A DNA stretch of 64,000 nucleotides from Pedobacter cryoconitis (GCF_014200595.1 NZ_JACHCG010000001.1:1426001-1490000), one strand, 5' to 3'; shown: positions 1-8,619, counted from the first letter of the stretch. The notes: a model not told the origin generated them from the sequence alone. A program made the numbers and translations.

Positions 1-1
1 T

Positions 2-601
2 GTAAGATATGGCAAGAACACAATGGTTCTGGCTGAACAGTTTTTTTATCAGGATAGTCTCGCCTTTTTAGGGTTTCTTGATCAGACCTCGGGAGATAAA
101 AGGGAAACTCTGCGCTGGCAATATGCAATCCTATCTATTGATACGCTACTTGAAGCTTTTGAATTTAAACTTGAGGATAAATTTGAGTTCATGAAAAATC
201 TAAAAGATGCTTTTGCAATTGAATTTAAGTTTGGGTCGGAGCAAAGGAAGCAGCTGGCTAAGTCATTCCGGATATATAAAGATGAGATTTATACTTCATT
301 AAATGTTCAACAGCCTGGGGATAAATTTTATCAATTATATCTGATTTTAAGACGGCGAACGGAACAAATGGGGCCAATAATTCAAAAGTTTAAAAAGATG
401 GAACATGAGGGCAAGCTAAAGGTTTCATTATTAAATTTATTAAACAGTTATGTTCACATGGCGGTCAATCGTATTATTCCTGAAATGGCACGTTTGCATG
501 AAGCAGTGATTTATGATTTTTTATATCAGTATTATAAGAGTGTTCAGGCAAAAGTGAATAAGTTTGATGAACGGAAGAGTTTTGTTCACGGAAAAAAATA
601 A
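2..601 (+). CDS. Lantibiotic dehydratase / thiopeptide-type biosynthesis protein, C-terminal part (5' truncated)
   Basis: The reading frame is open from base 2, so the gene begins outside the window; about 199 codons are visible. The first residues, RYG followed by TMVLAEQFFYQDSLAFL, match the conserved RYG....AE..F..DS motif of the SpaB C-terminal (thiopeptide-type bacteriocin biosynthesis) domain. In class I lanthipeptide LanB enzymes this domain carries out the glutamate-elimination step that makes dehydroalanine and dehydrobutyrine from Ser and Thr. The rest is the helical tail expected of that domain and ends in a basic sequence. Whether this is the end of a full LanB (about 1000 aa) or a stand-alone small subunit cannot be told from the window. 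A putative precursor peptide lies 71 bp downstream on the same strand, which supports the assignment. The fragment is A+T-rich like the following genes. Confidence 0.8.
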   Translation, partial: VRYGKNTMVLAEQFFYQDSLAFLGFLDQTSGDKRETLRWQYAILSIDTLLEAFEFKLEDKFEFMKNLKDAFAIEFKFGSEQRKQLAKSFRIYKDEIYTSLNVQQPGDKFYQLYLILRRRTEQMGPIIQKFKKMEHEGKLKVSLLNLLNSYVHMAVNRIIPEMARLHEAVIYDFLYQYYKSVQAKVNKFDERKSFVHGKK

Positions 602-624
602 TTTTAAGAGTCAAAAATTATTTT

Positions 625-657
625 TTTGTGTAATGGAAAAAGTAAATTATATATTTA
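625..657 (+). promoter_or_regulatory. Possible Bacteroidetes promoter for the lanthipeptide precursor
   Basis: TTTG at 625-628 is followed after 21 bp by TATATTTA at 650-657, seven of eight matches to the Bacteroidetes -7 box TAnnTTTG. It would start transcription about 10 bp before the precursor ATG at 673. The spacer is slightly long and the region is A+T-rich, so a chance match is possible. Confidence 0.35.
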
Positions 658-672
658 AAAGATTAAAATCTT

Positions 673-846
673 ATGAAAATTAAAAATAAAAAAGAGACAA
701 AAGAGAAATTGTCATTTGAAAAAACAACAATAGTAACATTAAATAAAAATGATATGGCCAGAATTAAAGGGGGAGCATTTCCTGTAGAAGATGCTATTGG
801 ATCGAATAATCCGTTATGTGGTGATAAAGAAAAAACAACTGGTTAA
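673..846 (+). CDS. Putative class I lanthipeptide precursor (GG-leader peptide, 57 aa)
   Basis: This short ORF encodes a 57-residue peptide. The leader contains KLSFEKTTIVTLNKNDM and then RIKGG at residues 30-34, the arrangement typical of Bacteroidetes natural-product precursors, where a (K)LxF.K.TI..L stretch precedes a double-glycine cleavage site. The 23-residue core after GG (AFPVEDAIGSNNPLCGDKEK plus TTG) has one Ser, one Cys and two Thr. A single Ser-to-Cys lanthionine ring (SNNPLC, residues 44-49) and up to two dehydrobutyrines at the C-terminus are therefore possible. It sits directly after the dehydratase gene fragment and before the S41 protease/kinase module. No cyclase (LanC) or peptidase-containing ABC exporter is in the window; they would have to lie upstream. 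Product structure is inference. Confidence 0.75.
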   Translation: MKIKNKKETKEKLSFEKTTIVTLNKNDMARIKGGAFPVEDAIGSNNPLCGDKEKTTG

Positions 847-910
847 TTTATATTACAATTATTCTAGTTACAGTATTTTATTCAAATAAAACCCAATCAA
901 ATTATTCTAA

Positions 911-2329
911 ATGAAGTTATCCATTATAATCGCTTTAATACTATTACCCTTTTTTTCCGATGCTCAGAGTTGTAATTGTTCAGAAAATTTCAAATTTTTA
1001 GTGGGGAAAATAAAAAACAATTATGTAGGATACAAAGATAAAATAAAGCCGTCCAACCAGGAGCGGTTTAACGTCTTTACTGATAGTCTGCAAAAAGTTG
1101 CAGATTCATCTAATATTAATGAGTGTAAAGACGTCTATTTAAAATGGTTGTCCTTTTTTAAAGACCGGCATCTTGGAATTTCATCTTTTAAAGCGGTGAA
1201 TGCATCAAATGATTATATAAGAACTTATTTTTCAAAAGGTGAAGTTGTTTCCTGGAATGAGCTTAGTTTTGATAAATATTTACAGGATAATAAAGGGAAA
1301 TTAGATAAAATTGAAGGATATTGGAGTAATTTTCCTACTTATCAAATAGGAATAGTAAAAGATTCTATAAAGAATAATGAATTTGTTGGTTTCATTTTGA
1401 AGGCAGATAGTATTTATTGGATGCCAAAACAGGTGAAATTTAGAATAAAAAAAGTGAATGGTAATTATCAGGTGATTTATTATAAACCATTAGATCATTC
1501 CAAAAATAGTTCTTCGATAAGAGTAAAAGATAGCATTCTTGACTTTGATGGTTTTGGTAAATATTATAAAGGTAAAGGCTTTAAAGATAATCCTGAAGCC
1601 ACTGCTGAAAATCAAGATCTATCTCCATCATTCAAAGTGCTGGACAAAGAAACCAATTTATTAGTAATACCATACGCCATCATTAAATATAAAAAATCAG
1701 TAGACAGCATATTGGTGAGTAATAAAAAATTGCTGGAAAAAACTGAACATCTTATTATTGATCTTCGAAATAATTCTGGAGGTCAGAACGGTACATTTGA
1801 AAATATTTTGCCTTATTTATATACTAATCCAATTTATACGGAAGGAGATGCCGTATTAGCTACGGCAGATAATATAAGAGATGGATATGATGTTGATATG
1901 ACTGGTTACCCAGAGAAAACAAAAAAACTCATGACTGAAGAGGTTAAGAAATTTAAAGCGCATGTTGGTGAATTATACTCATATCCGGCGGATACACTTA
2001 AATTTGATCATATTCTTAAAAATCCACAACGTATTTCTATTTTAATAGATAAAAGTAGTGCAAGCGCTACTGAGATTTTCTTGTTAAAAGCAGAACAAAG
2101 TAAAAAAGTTGTTTTGTTTGGAGAAAACAGTGCGGGCGCAATTGATTACCTTGATGTAATAATTGGTAAAATGCCATGTGAGAACTATTCTGTCAGATAT
2201 CCGGCTGTAAGGTCAAATAGAGTGAATACAAGGCCCCTGGATAATGTTGGGATACCACCTAATGTATTTATTCCTGATAGTGTAACAGACTGGGTTAAAT
2301 TTGTTCGCAATTATAAAAGGGTTCATTGA
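911..2329 (+). CDS. Exported S41-family (tail-specific-like) peptidase, copy 1
   Basis: A 472-aa protein with an N-terminal signal peptide (residues 1-18, ending FFSDA) followed by CNCSENFKFLV, a cysteine pair common at the start of Bacteroidetes S41 proteins. The C-terminal half has the S41 core: LIIDLRNNSGGQNG, then RISILIDKSSASATEIF, aligning Ser385 with the nucleophile of C-terminal processing peptidases. The catalytic Lys expected about 25 residues later is Ala (NSAGAIDY), so the Ser-Lys dyad of Prc/CtpA is not conserved; a tricorn-like triad or loss of activity are both possible. No PDZ domain is obvious. The stop overlaps the TTG start of the next kinase gene, which implies translational coupling. 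A paralogue lies at 4620-6047. A role in maturing or sensing the neighbouring peptide is inference only. Confidence 0.75.
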   Translation: MKLSIIIALILLPFFSDAQSCNCSENFKFLVGKIKNNYVGYKDKIKPSNQERFNVFTDSLQKVADSSNINECKDVYLKWLSFFKDRHLGISSFKAVNASNDYIRTYFSKGEVVSWNELSFDKYLQDNKGKLDKIEGYWSNFPTYQIGIVKDSIKNNEFVGFILKADSIYWMPKQVKFRIKKVNGNYQVIYYKPLDHSKNSSSIRVKDSILDFDGFGKYYKGKGFKDNPEATAENQDLSPSFKVLDKETNLLVIPYAIIKYKKSVDSILVSNKKLLEKTEHLIIDLRNNSGGQNGTFENILPYLYTNPIYTEGDAVLATADNIRDGYDVDMTGYPEKTKKLMTEEVKKFKAHVGELYSYPADTLKFDHILKNPQRISILIDKSSASATEIFLLKAEQSKKVVLFGENSAGAIDYLDVIIGKMPCENYSVRYPAVRSNRVNTRPLDNVGIPPNVFIPDSVTDWVKFVRNYKRVH

Positions 2330-3375
2330 AACATTCGATAAATTTTAAATTAGTATGCTATCATATAATATTCTGGATAATTTATGTGATTTATAATAGA
2401 TTTAACTCCATTTTTAGTTTTGGTGATAATTATGGTAATATTTTGCTTGATGTTTTTATTGCACAAGGAACAAATATATCATTGGTTTATCTTATTGTCT
2501 TTTTGTGTTTGAGATATACGGTTCCAACAAGAATTTTACCATTGATTATCGGAGTTGTCGTGCTTTACTTCTACTATTATTTTATATGGTATGAGATAAC
2601 ATATTCGCTAAGACCATTACTTAAGACGGGGGTTGAAGAGACATTTAAATACTATCATTTAGCTGGTATTATACTTTGGGTATTTGTCAGACTTGCCTTT
2701 TTCGGTTTTGGATATGCTATTTGCATCAAAGTGATCAGACGTGAAAAGAATATCACTCAGATAGAAAAAGAAAAAATTGATACAGAATACGCTTTTCTCC
2801 GGGCCCAGATTAATCCGCATTTTTTATTTAATACATTGAGTTTGTTTTATGCTAAATCTTTGCCTTTATCGGCTGATTTATCGGATGGTATTGTTACTTT
2901 ATCACATATAATGCGCTATTCTCTGGAAAAGAATGAGGATAGTAAAATGGTGCTGCTTTCTGATGAACTGGAACATGTAAACAATGTAATTAAAATCAAT
3001 CAATTAAGATTTAGCAATCGTCTGCAAATTGATATTAAAATTGAAGATATTTTTCCTTCAGTACAAATTGTCCCACTGATTATCATAACTATTGTAGAAA
3101 ATGTATTGAAACATGGTGACTGTACAATAGTCAAAGATCCGGCCATCATTCATTTATTTAATTCTGATGATGGTTATTTCATTCATTTATATACCTATAA
3201 CAAAAGGAAAAAATCATTGACTGAAGAATCTACTGGAATAGGAATGGAAAATATTAAACACCGCCTTAATTACCATTATAAGGATAATTATGAGTTGAAA
3301 ATTGATCAAAATGAAGATTTTTATATGCTAAAATTAAAGATACCGGTTATCCATCAAACAAATTTTTATTCTTAA
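2326..3375 (+). CDS. LytS-type membrane sensor histidine kinase, copy 1A
   Basis: 349 aa. Four predicted transmembrane helices (about 8-26, 43-64, 69-90 and 112-134) replace a periplasmic sensor domain. A short coiled linker follows, then the LytS-type His_kinase motif FLRAQINPHFLFNTL with His165 as the likely phospho-acceptor. The ATP-binding domain shows an N box (ENVLKHG) and a G box (GIGMENI). The start codon is TTG, overlapping the stop of the S41 gene as TTGA; there is no nearby ATG, and the second copy at 6044 uses exactly the same arrangement, which supports it. No LytTR response regulator is encoded next to it, so the partner must be elsewhere. It forms a unit with the S41 peptidase before it and a second kinase after it. 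Confidence 0.8.
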   Translation: MKHSINFKLVCYHIIFWIIYVIYNRFNSIFSFGDNYGNILLDVFIAQGTNISLVYLIVFLCLRYTVPTRILPLIIGVVVLYFYYYFIWYEITYSLRPLLKTGVEETFKYYHLAGIILWVFVRLAFFGFGYAICIKVIRREKNITQIEKEKIDTEYAFLRAQINPHFLFNTLSLFYAKSLPLSADLSDGIVTLSHIMRYSLEKNEDSKMVLLSDELEHVNNVIKINQLRFSNRLQIDIKIEDIFPSVQIVPLIIITIVENVLKHGDCTIVKDPAIIHLFNSDDGYFIHLYTYNKRKKSLTEESTGIGMENIKHRLNYHYKDNYELKIDQNEDFYMLKLKIPVIHQTNFYS

Positions 3376-3389
3376 TAGCCTGTTAGCTT

Positions 3390-4523
3390 ATGAAGATACC
3401 TAAAAAGTATAGTTTAGTAATTTATCATCTTATCTTTTGGATATTTTTTTCCGCACTTTATGCTTTTAATGAATATATCAGTATTCGTGAAACCTATTTC
3501 TTTAGTTTTCTTGATGTGTTTACTACACAGTTACCTAGTATAGTAGTTGTTTATATAAGTATTTATCTCTTTTCAAAGTATACTATTCCTAATAAACCTG
3601 TACAGTTGATAATTGGAATTTTATTAACTTTTGTGTTAAATTTAGTTCAGTGGTGTGTAATAGCTTATTATATAAGTACACTGGTTAAACATAATCCTCC
3701 TCCAGTTGGTTCTGATGAATTTCGTGTGCTTTGTATGGGCACAGTAAGTCATACAATAAAATATATGGTTTTTGGTTTTGCTTATGCTTTTGCGATGAAA
3801 ATGATCAAGCATGAAAAGATGCAAAATCGTTTAGAAAAGGAAAGGTTGGAGGCTGAATATGCCTTTTTAAGAGCACAGGTTAATCCTCATTTCTTGAATA
3901 ACACGTTGAATTTTTTTTACGCAAAAGCTTTGCCTTTATCTGCGGAGTTATCTGATGGAATCATGACTTTATCTCAAATCATGCGTTATTCATTAGATAG
4001 GAATGATATTAATCGTATGGTGATGCTTGCTGATGAGCTGGAACATGTGCATAATGTGATTAAGCTAAATCAAATGAGATTTAGTAATCGCTTACAAATC
4101 GATCTTAATTTTGAGCTGATATCCTCATCTGTTCAGATAGTTCCACTGATTATAATCACTGTTGTAGAAAATATTTTAAAACATGGTGATTGTTCATTAC
4201 CTGCTGATCCGGCAAAGGTTGATTTATTTATATCTGAAGATGGGTGCTTCATTCAGTTAAATACTTACAATAAAAAAAATGACTGGGCAGCTGAGCATTC
4301 GAATGGTTTAGGTGTCGAAAATATCAGAAAGCGTGTAGCTCATCATTACGGTAAAGATTTCGAACTGATTATTGATGATAATAACAGGTCTTATTCTTTA
4401 TCGCTTAAATTACCTGTTTTTCATAAAGTCGAGTTCTATACTGCACCTGTCAATAGGATAAGTAGTGAAAACCAGATTGCCTGGTCTAAACTGTTCGCTA
4501 AGAAGAAATTTAATCTTTCTTAA
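3390..4523 (+). CDS. LytS-type membrane sensor histidine kinase, copy 1B
   Basis: 377 aa, 14 bp after the previous kinase and clearly related to it. It has four hydrophobic N-terminal segments, then FLRAQVNPHFLNNTLNFF with His167; the residue after PHFL is Asn instead of the usual Phe. The ATPase part has ENILKHG and GLGVENI. Compared with copy 1A it carries about 30 extra C-terminal residues ending in a basic tail (FAKKKFNLS). The same two-kinase arrangement, with the same Phe/Asn difference, recurs at 6044-8239. Two non-identical kinases in one operon could form a heterodimer; that is inference. Confidence 0.8.
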   Translation: MKIPKKYSLVIYHLIFWIFFSALYAFNEYISIRETYFFSFLDVFTTQLPSIVVVYISIYLFSKYTIPNKPVQLIIGILLTFVLNLVQWCVIAYYISTLVKHNPPPVGSDEFRVLCMGTVSHTIKYMVFGFAYAFAMKMIKHEKMQNRLEKERLEAEYAFLRAQVNPHFLNNTLNFFYAKALPLSAELSDGIMTLSQIMRYSLDRNDINRMVMLADELEHVHNVIKLNQMRFSNRLQIDLNFELISSSVQIVPLIIITVVENILKHGDCSLPADPAKVDLFISEDGCFIQLNTYNKKNDWAAEHSNGLGVENIRKRVAHHYGKDFELIIDDNNRSYSLSLKLPVFHKVEFYTAPVNRISSENQIAWSKLFAKKKFNLS

Positions 4524-4619
4524 TCGATTTGATATTTCGCTTAGAAATTTTGGCACGAACGGATATTAGTTACTGTGAGTAATTTACGGCGATACCTATT
4601 TTGAAATATAAAAAAAACA

Positions 4620-6047
4620 ATGAAGAAAATCTTTATACTGACTTTAATATTATTCCCTTTTTTGTCTAAAGCCCAGAATTGTAATTGTTCTGAGAACTTC
4701 AGATTTTTAGTAGAGAAAATCAAAAATAACTACGTTGGATATAAGGACAAAATAACAACCTCTAATCAAACAAGATTTGATGTTTTTACTGATAGTTTAC
4801 AGAAAGTTGCAAATTCAGCTGAAAAGTCAGCATGCCTGGATCTTTGTGTGGATTGGCTTGCATTTTTTGAAGATAAGCATTTGAGTATTTCTTTTACACC
4901 TGATGGAGCAACAAAAGATGAAATCAGTGACTTTTTTAAAACTGCTGAAAAAACTTACTGGAATGAAGTTGATTTAAATTCCTATCTGAGTCGAAATAAA
5001 AAGAAGTTAGATAAAATAGAAGGTTATTGGACTTACGGTCTAAATAATTATAGGATTGGTATTGTAAAAGATACTACAAATAATAAGAGCGAATTTATTG
5101 GTTTCATTGTAAATACTACCAATTCTAATTGGGGGAAGCAGCAAGTGAAAATGAAAATTAAGAAAATAGGCGATAATTACCAATGCGTTTATTTTAGAAA
5201 TATAGATCACAGTAAAAGGTTCCCCCGGATATTGATAAATGAGAATACAATGGATCTTGGTCTTTTTGGGAAATGGTATAAAAACCAGTTTATGGAAAAA
5301 AGAGAGGAGGCGATAAGATCGACAGCATCCGATATATTTCCATCTTTTAAGATATTGGATAAAGAGACTGATTTATTAGTATTACCTAGTTTTAATATTA
5401 GATATAAGGAGAAAGTAGATAGCGTTATTAAACAAAATAAAGATTTATTAGGGAATAGTAAGCATTTGATTATTGATATAAGAAGCAATCAAGGAGGAAC
5501 CACCACAACATATGAAGGATTATTACCATATATCTATACCAATCCAATTTATACTACTGCCGCATCAATATTAGCCACTACAGATAATATTAATGGCTTG
5601 TATCACCCTGATATACCAGGCCTTTCTGATGTTACCCGAAAGAAATTCGAAGAAAATGTGAGAAAAATGAATGAGCATAAAAATGAATTTTATCTCTTGT
5701 ATCCTCCTGATACAATTCAATTGGCTCATGTTTTAAAGAATCCACAACGTATTTCTATTCTAATTAATGGAGAAAGTGCCAGTGCTGCTGAAATTATGAT
5801 TTTAAATTACAGACAAAGTAAGAAAGTGACCTTATTTGGCCAAAATAGTTCAGGTGCAATCGACTATGTAGACGTTCTGCGATTAAAGATTCCGTGCAGC
5901 TATTTTTCCATATTGTATCCTGCTGTTCGCTATAATAGTGTAGATACACACCCTTTGAATAATTCTGGAATAACACCTGATGTAATTATTCCGGATAGTA
6001 TTCCGGATTGGGTTGAATTTGTAAGAACTTATAAACCTGGACATTGA
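4620..6047 (+). CDS. Exported S41-family peptidase, copy 2
   Basis: 475 aa, a paralogue of the product of 911-2329 along its full length. It has a signal peptide ending LSKAQ, the CNCSENFRFLVEKIKNNYVGY start, LIIDIRSNQGG, and RISILINGESASAAEIM with the candidate nucleophile in SASAAE. As in copy 1 the position of the catalytic Lys of Ctp proteases is Ala (SSGAIDY). The ATG lies 96 bp after the preceding kinase gene, and that gap contains no recognisable precursor peptide. Its stop overlaps the TTG of the next gene. The middle of the protein is more divergent from copy 1 than the ends, so the duplication is not recent. Confidence 0.75.
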   Translation: MKKIFILTLILFPFLSKAQNCNCSENFRFLVEKIKNNYVGYKDKITTSNQTRFDVFTDSLQKVANSAEKSACLDLCVDWLAFFEDKHLSISFTPDGATKDEISDFFKTAEKTYWNEVDLNSYLSRNKKKLDKIEGYWTYGLNNYRIGIVKDTTNNKSEFIGFIVNTTNSNWGKQQVKMKIKKIGDNYQCVYFRNIDHSKRFPRILINENTMDLGLFGKWYKNQFMEKREEAIRSTASDIFPSFKILDKETDLLVLPSFNIRYKEKVDSVIKQNKDLLGNSKHLIIDIRSNQGGTTTTYEGLLPYIYTNPIYTTAASILATTDNINGLYHPDIPGLSDVTRKKFEENVRKMNEHKNEFYLLYPPDTIQLAHVLKNPQRISILINGESASAAEIMILNYRQSKKVTLFGQNSSGAIDYVDVLRLKIPCSYFSILYPAVRYNSVDTHPLNNSGITPDVIIPDSIPDWVEFVRTYKPGH

Positions 6048-7093
6048 AAAATTCAACAGATTATAAGCTAATATCTTATCATGTTATATTCTGGGTATTT
6101 CATTTGATTTTTAATAGATATCAATCTATTTTTCATCCTGGTGATCATTACTGGATGGTTTGGCTTGACGTTTTTTGTGCACAAGGAACTAATATTTTAT
6201 TGGTTTATCTTGTTATCTCTTTGTGTCTTAGATATACAGTGCCGATAAAAATCATCCCATTACTTATTGGAGTTATTGTGCTTTATTGGTGGTATTTCTT
6301 GATGTGGTACGAGATAAGTTATACGCTCAGACCAATAATTAAAACCTGGCCAGTATCCAAATTTAATTTTCTGTATTCTGTTATTATTATACTTTGGGCA
6401 TTTGTTAAGTTTGCATTTTTTGGGTTTGGATATGCTATTTGTATACGATTAATAAGGCGCGAAAAATACATAGCAATACTAGAGAAGGAAAAACATGAAG
6501 CTGAGTATGAATTTTTCCGTGCACAGATTAATCCTCATTTTTTATTCAATACACTGAGTTTGTTTTATGTAAAATCCTTAGCTCTATCCGCAGAATTGGC
6601 AGATGGAATTATCACTTTATCTCAAATTATGCGCTATTCTCTGGAAAAAAATGAGAATAGTAAAATGGTTCTGCTTTCTGATGAATTGGAGCATGTGAAC
6701 AATGTCATTAAAATTAATCAAATGAGATTTAGCGGTGGGCTTCATATTGATCTCAAAATTGAAGATACTTTCCCCTCAATTCAAGTTGTTCCGCTAATTA
6801 TTATTACGATTATAGAAAATGTATTAAGGCATGGTAACTGTACATTAATTAAAGATCCAGCCATAGTTCACTTGTCTAACTCTGAAGATGGTTACTTCAT
6901 TCATTTATACACGTATAATAAAAAGAAAATAACATTAGCAGGAGATATGAATGGAATTGGAATGGAAAACATCAAAAAGAGACTCAATTACCATTATGGT
7001 AACAATTACGAATTGACCATTGAGGATAATGAAGATTTTTATAGTTCCAAACTAAAGTTGCCCGTTTCTCACCAAATTGATTTTTATTCTTAA
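6044..7093 (+). CDS. LytS-type membrane sensor histidine kinase, copy 2A
   Basis: 349 aa, the same length as copy 1A and alignable throughout. Four N-terminal membrane segments, FFRAQINPHFLFNTLSLFY with the phospho-acceptor His, N box ENVLRHG and G box GIGMENI. TTG start overlapping the upstream TGA, as in copy 1A. The pair of identical start arrangements argues that the TTG is real and that expression is coupled to the S41 peptidase. Confidence 0.8.
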   Translation: MKNSTDYKLISYHVIFWVFHLIFNRYQSIFHPGDHYWMVWLDVFCAQGTNILLVYLVISLCLRYTVPIKIIPLLIGVIVLYWWYFLMWYEISYTLRPIIKTWPVSKFNFLYSVIIILWAFVKFAFFGFGYAICIRLIRREKYIAILEKEKHEAEYEFFRAQINPHFLFNTLSLFYVKSLALSAELADGIITLSQIMRYSLEKNENSKMVLLSDELEHVNNVIKINQMRFSGGLHIDLKIEDTFPSIQVVPLIIITIIENVLRHGNCTLIKDPAIVHLSNSEDGYFIHLYTYNKKKITLAGDMNGIGMENIKKRLNYHYGNNYELTIEDNEDFYSSKLKLPVSHQIDFYS

Positions 7094-7105
7094 TCCCCAT
7101 CGATT

Positions 7106-8239
7106 ATGCAAATTTTTAAAAGATATAGTTTAGTTTTCTATCATTTAATTTTTTGGGTAATTTATTTTTCTTTGTCTTCGCTTAATGAATTTGCTATTAC
7201 TCATCAGACATATTTCTTTAGTCTGTCAGATATGTTTTTTATGCAATTTCCTAATGTGATAATCGTGTATTTGAGCGTCTATCTATTTTCAAAATATACT
7301 ATTCCAAACAAACCAATTTCATTAATTATTGGCATTTTTTTAATTCATATAGCTAATTGCCTGGTTTGGTATATAGTTGAAAATTACATAGATCCATACA
7401 TTATTGCTAATCCAGGGCCACCACTTCCTAAAGAATTTTATGATTTACAGATATTAACAGGATACCTTACTATGAAGCATCTGATTTTTGGTTTTGCTTA
7501 TGCTTTTGCTGCAAAAATGGTTCGGCATGAAAAAAAACGCAATCTTTTAGAAAATGAAAGGCTTGAAGTTGAATATGCATTTCTCAGATCAAAGATTAAC
7601 CCGCATTTTTTAAACAGTACAGTGAATTTATTTTATGCAAAAGCTTTGCCTTTATCTGCGGACCTATCGGATGGTATCATGACCTTATCACAAATTATGC
7701 GTTATTCTATGGATAAGAATGGAAATAACCGTATGGTATTACTTTCTGATGAGTTAGCACATGTACACAACGTAATCAAGTTAAACCAAATGAGATTTAG
7801 TAATCGCTTACAAATAGATCTTAATATTGAAACTATACTTCCATCAATCCAGATTGTTCCACTGATTATCATCACCATTGTAGAGAATATCCTAAAACAT
7901 GGGAACTGTACATTACTGGATGATCCTGCGAAAATTCAATTAGCTATTTCTGAGGACGGGCATTTTATTCATCTCGATACCTACAATAAAAAGAGTGACT
8001 GGACTGCCGAACATTCCAGCGGAATTGGTGTTGAAAATATTAAAAAGCGTATCGCTTATCATTACGGAGAAAACTATCAGCTTACCATTGATGATAATGA
8101 TGTTTTCTATTCCCTGTCACTTAAACTGCCTGTATTTCATCAGGTAGAATTCTATAACACTGCTGTTAACCCTGATACCAATGAAAATCAAATCGGTTGG
8201 GCTAAATTATTAGCAAAAAAGAAATTCAACCTTTCTTAA
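7106..8239 (+). CDS. LytS-type membrane sensor histidine kinase, copy 2B
   Basis: 377 aa, the same length as copy 1B. It has four N-terminal hydrophobic segments, LRSKINPHFLNSTVNLFY with the conserved His but Asn after PHFL, N box ENILKHG, G box GIGVENI, and the same basic C-terminal tail (LAKKKFNLS) as copy 1B. It is the last gene of the block and is followed by a strong hairpin at 8253-8311. No response regulator is encoded on either side. Confidence 0.8.
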   Translation: MQIFKRYSLVFYHLIFWVIYFSLSSLNEFAITHQTYFFSLSDMFFMQFPNVIIVYLSVYLFSKYTIPNKPISLIIGIFLIHIANCLVWYIVENYIDPYIIANPGPPLPKEFYDLQILTGYLTMKHLIFGFAYAFAAKMVRHEKKRNLLENERLEVEYAFLRSKINPHFLNSTVNLFYAKALPLSADLSDGIMTLSQIMRYSMDKNGNNRMVLLSDELAHVHNVIKLNQMRFSNRLQIDLNIETILPSIQIVPLIIITIVENILKHGNCTLLDDPAKIQLAISEDGHFIHLDTYNKKSDWTAEHSSGIGVENIKKRIAYHYGENYQLTIDDNDVFYSLSLKLPVFHQVEFYNTAVNPDTNENQIGWAKLLAKKKFNLS

Positions 8240-8252
8240 CCAATCAAAAACA

Positions 8253-8311
8253 GGGGGCTGTTCGGAAAATTCAGAAACAGCTAAAGTTTCATGATCTTCC
8301 GGACAGCCCCC
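8253..8311. terminator. Strong hairpin ending the kinase operon
   Basis: GGGGGCTGTTCGGAA (8253-8267) pairs with TTCCGGACAGCCCCC (8297-8311), 15 bp with one G-T pair, around a 29-nt loop. There is no T run after it on the + strand. On the - strand the right side is followed by TGTTTTTG, so it could work in either direction. Confidence 0.6.
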
Positions 8312-8316
8312 AGGGT

Positions 8317-8375
8317 ATTAATAACTGAACCAGGTGAAATTTGGCGTTGGACCCGATTCAATCTTGTCATTTAAA
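8317..8375 (+). promoter_or_regulatory. Conserved leader element, copy C (upstream of the Cys-leader promoter)
   Basis: It contains TTTGGCGTTGGACC and then TTCAATCTTGTCATTTAAA (8357-8375). The last 19 bases are identical to 8711-8729. An imperfect hairpin can form between GAACCAGG (8327-8334) and CCCGATTC (8352-8359), enclosing the TTGGCGTTGG loop. Unlike the other two copies, no coding sequence starts just after it. The function is unknown; see the findings. Confidence 0.5.
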
Positions 8376-8458
8376 CTTTTTGTAAAGATAAATAAATACC
8401 GTCAGGAATGCTAATTCCCACTATTTCAAAATATAATCTACTAATATTATAGATTTAA

Positions 8459-8489
8459 TTGTATTTGTGATTTTCATATTATATATTTG
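8459..8489 (+). promoter_or_regulatory. Bacteroidetes promoter of the sulfatase locus
   Basis: ATTG at 8459-8462, a 19-bp spacer, and a perfect -7 box TATATTTG at 8482-8489. It would start transcription about 25 bp before the Cys-rich leader peptide at 8521. Confidence 0.55.
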
Positions 8490-8520
8490 TATTAACAGTC
8501 TACAAAACAGCACATAACCA

Positions 8521-8619
8521 ATGTTAAACTTAAAATTACATATCGGTTTTAAACGGAATTTTGCTAATGAGAACCTCGTGTTTTTTCATCATGCAGGATC
8601 GTATTGTTGTTGTTGCTAA
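8521..8619 (+). CDS. Poly-cysteine leader peptide (32 aa, ends SYCCCC)
   Basis: ATG at 8521 opens a 32-codon ORF whose last four codons are TGT TGT TGT TGC, immediately before the stop. The start is basic (LKLHIGFKRN), and the end is HHAGSYCCCC. It follows a good promoter and is followed by a CTAATCC/GGATTAG hairpin and a conserved RNA-like element. Downstream are genes for sulfatases and a thioredoxin-type protein. Four Cys codons at the end of a short leader are the hallmark of attenuators that measure charged tRNA-Cys; polycysteine leader ORFs of this kind are known in mycobacteria. That the peptide is translated, and that it regulates, is inference. Confidence 0.6.
   Translation: MLNLKLHIGFKRNFANENLVFFHHAGSYCCCC

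Larger units (their letters stand above)
911..8239 (+). repeat. Tandem duplication of a protease-kinase-kinase module
   Basis: The order S41 peptidase, kinase A (349 aa), kinase B (377 aa) at 911-4523 is repeated at 4620-8239. The kinase lengths are equal, the TTGA overlaps are the same, and there are short gaps of 14 and 12 bp between the kinases. The proteins have diverged substantially, so this is an old duplication or two related modules rather than an assembly artefact. Confidence 0.85.

Noticed and set aside
4524..4619. Second lanthipeptide precursor between the two protease-kinase modules
   Set aside because: The 96-bp gap was read in all frames for a GG-leader peptide like that at 673-846; none is present.
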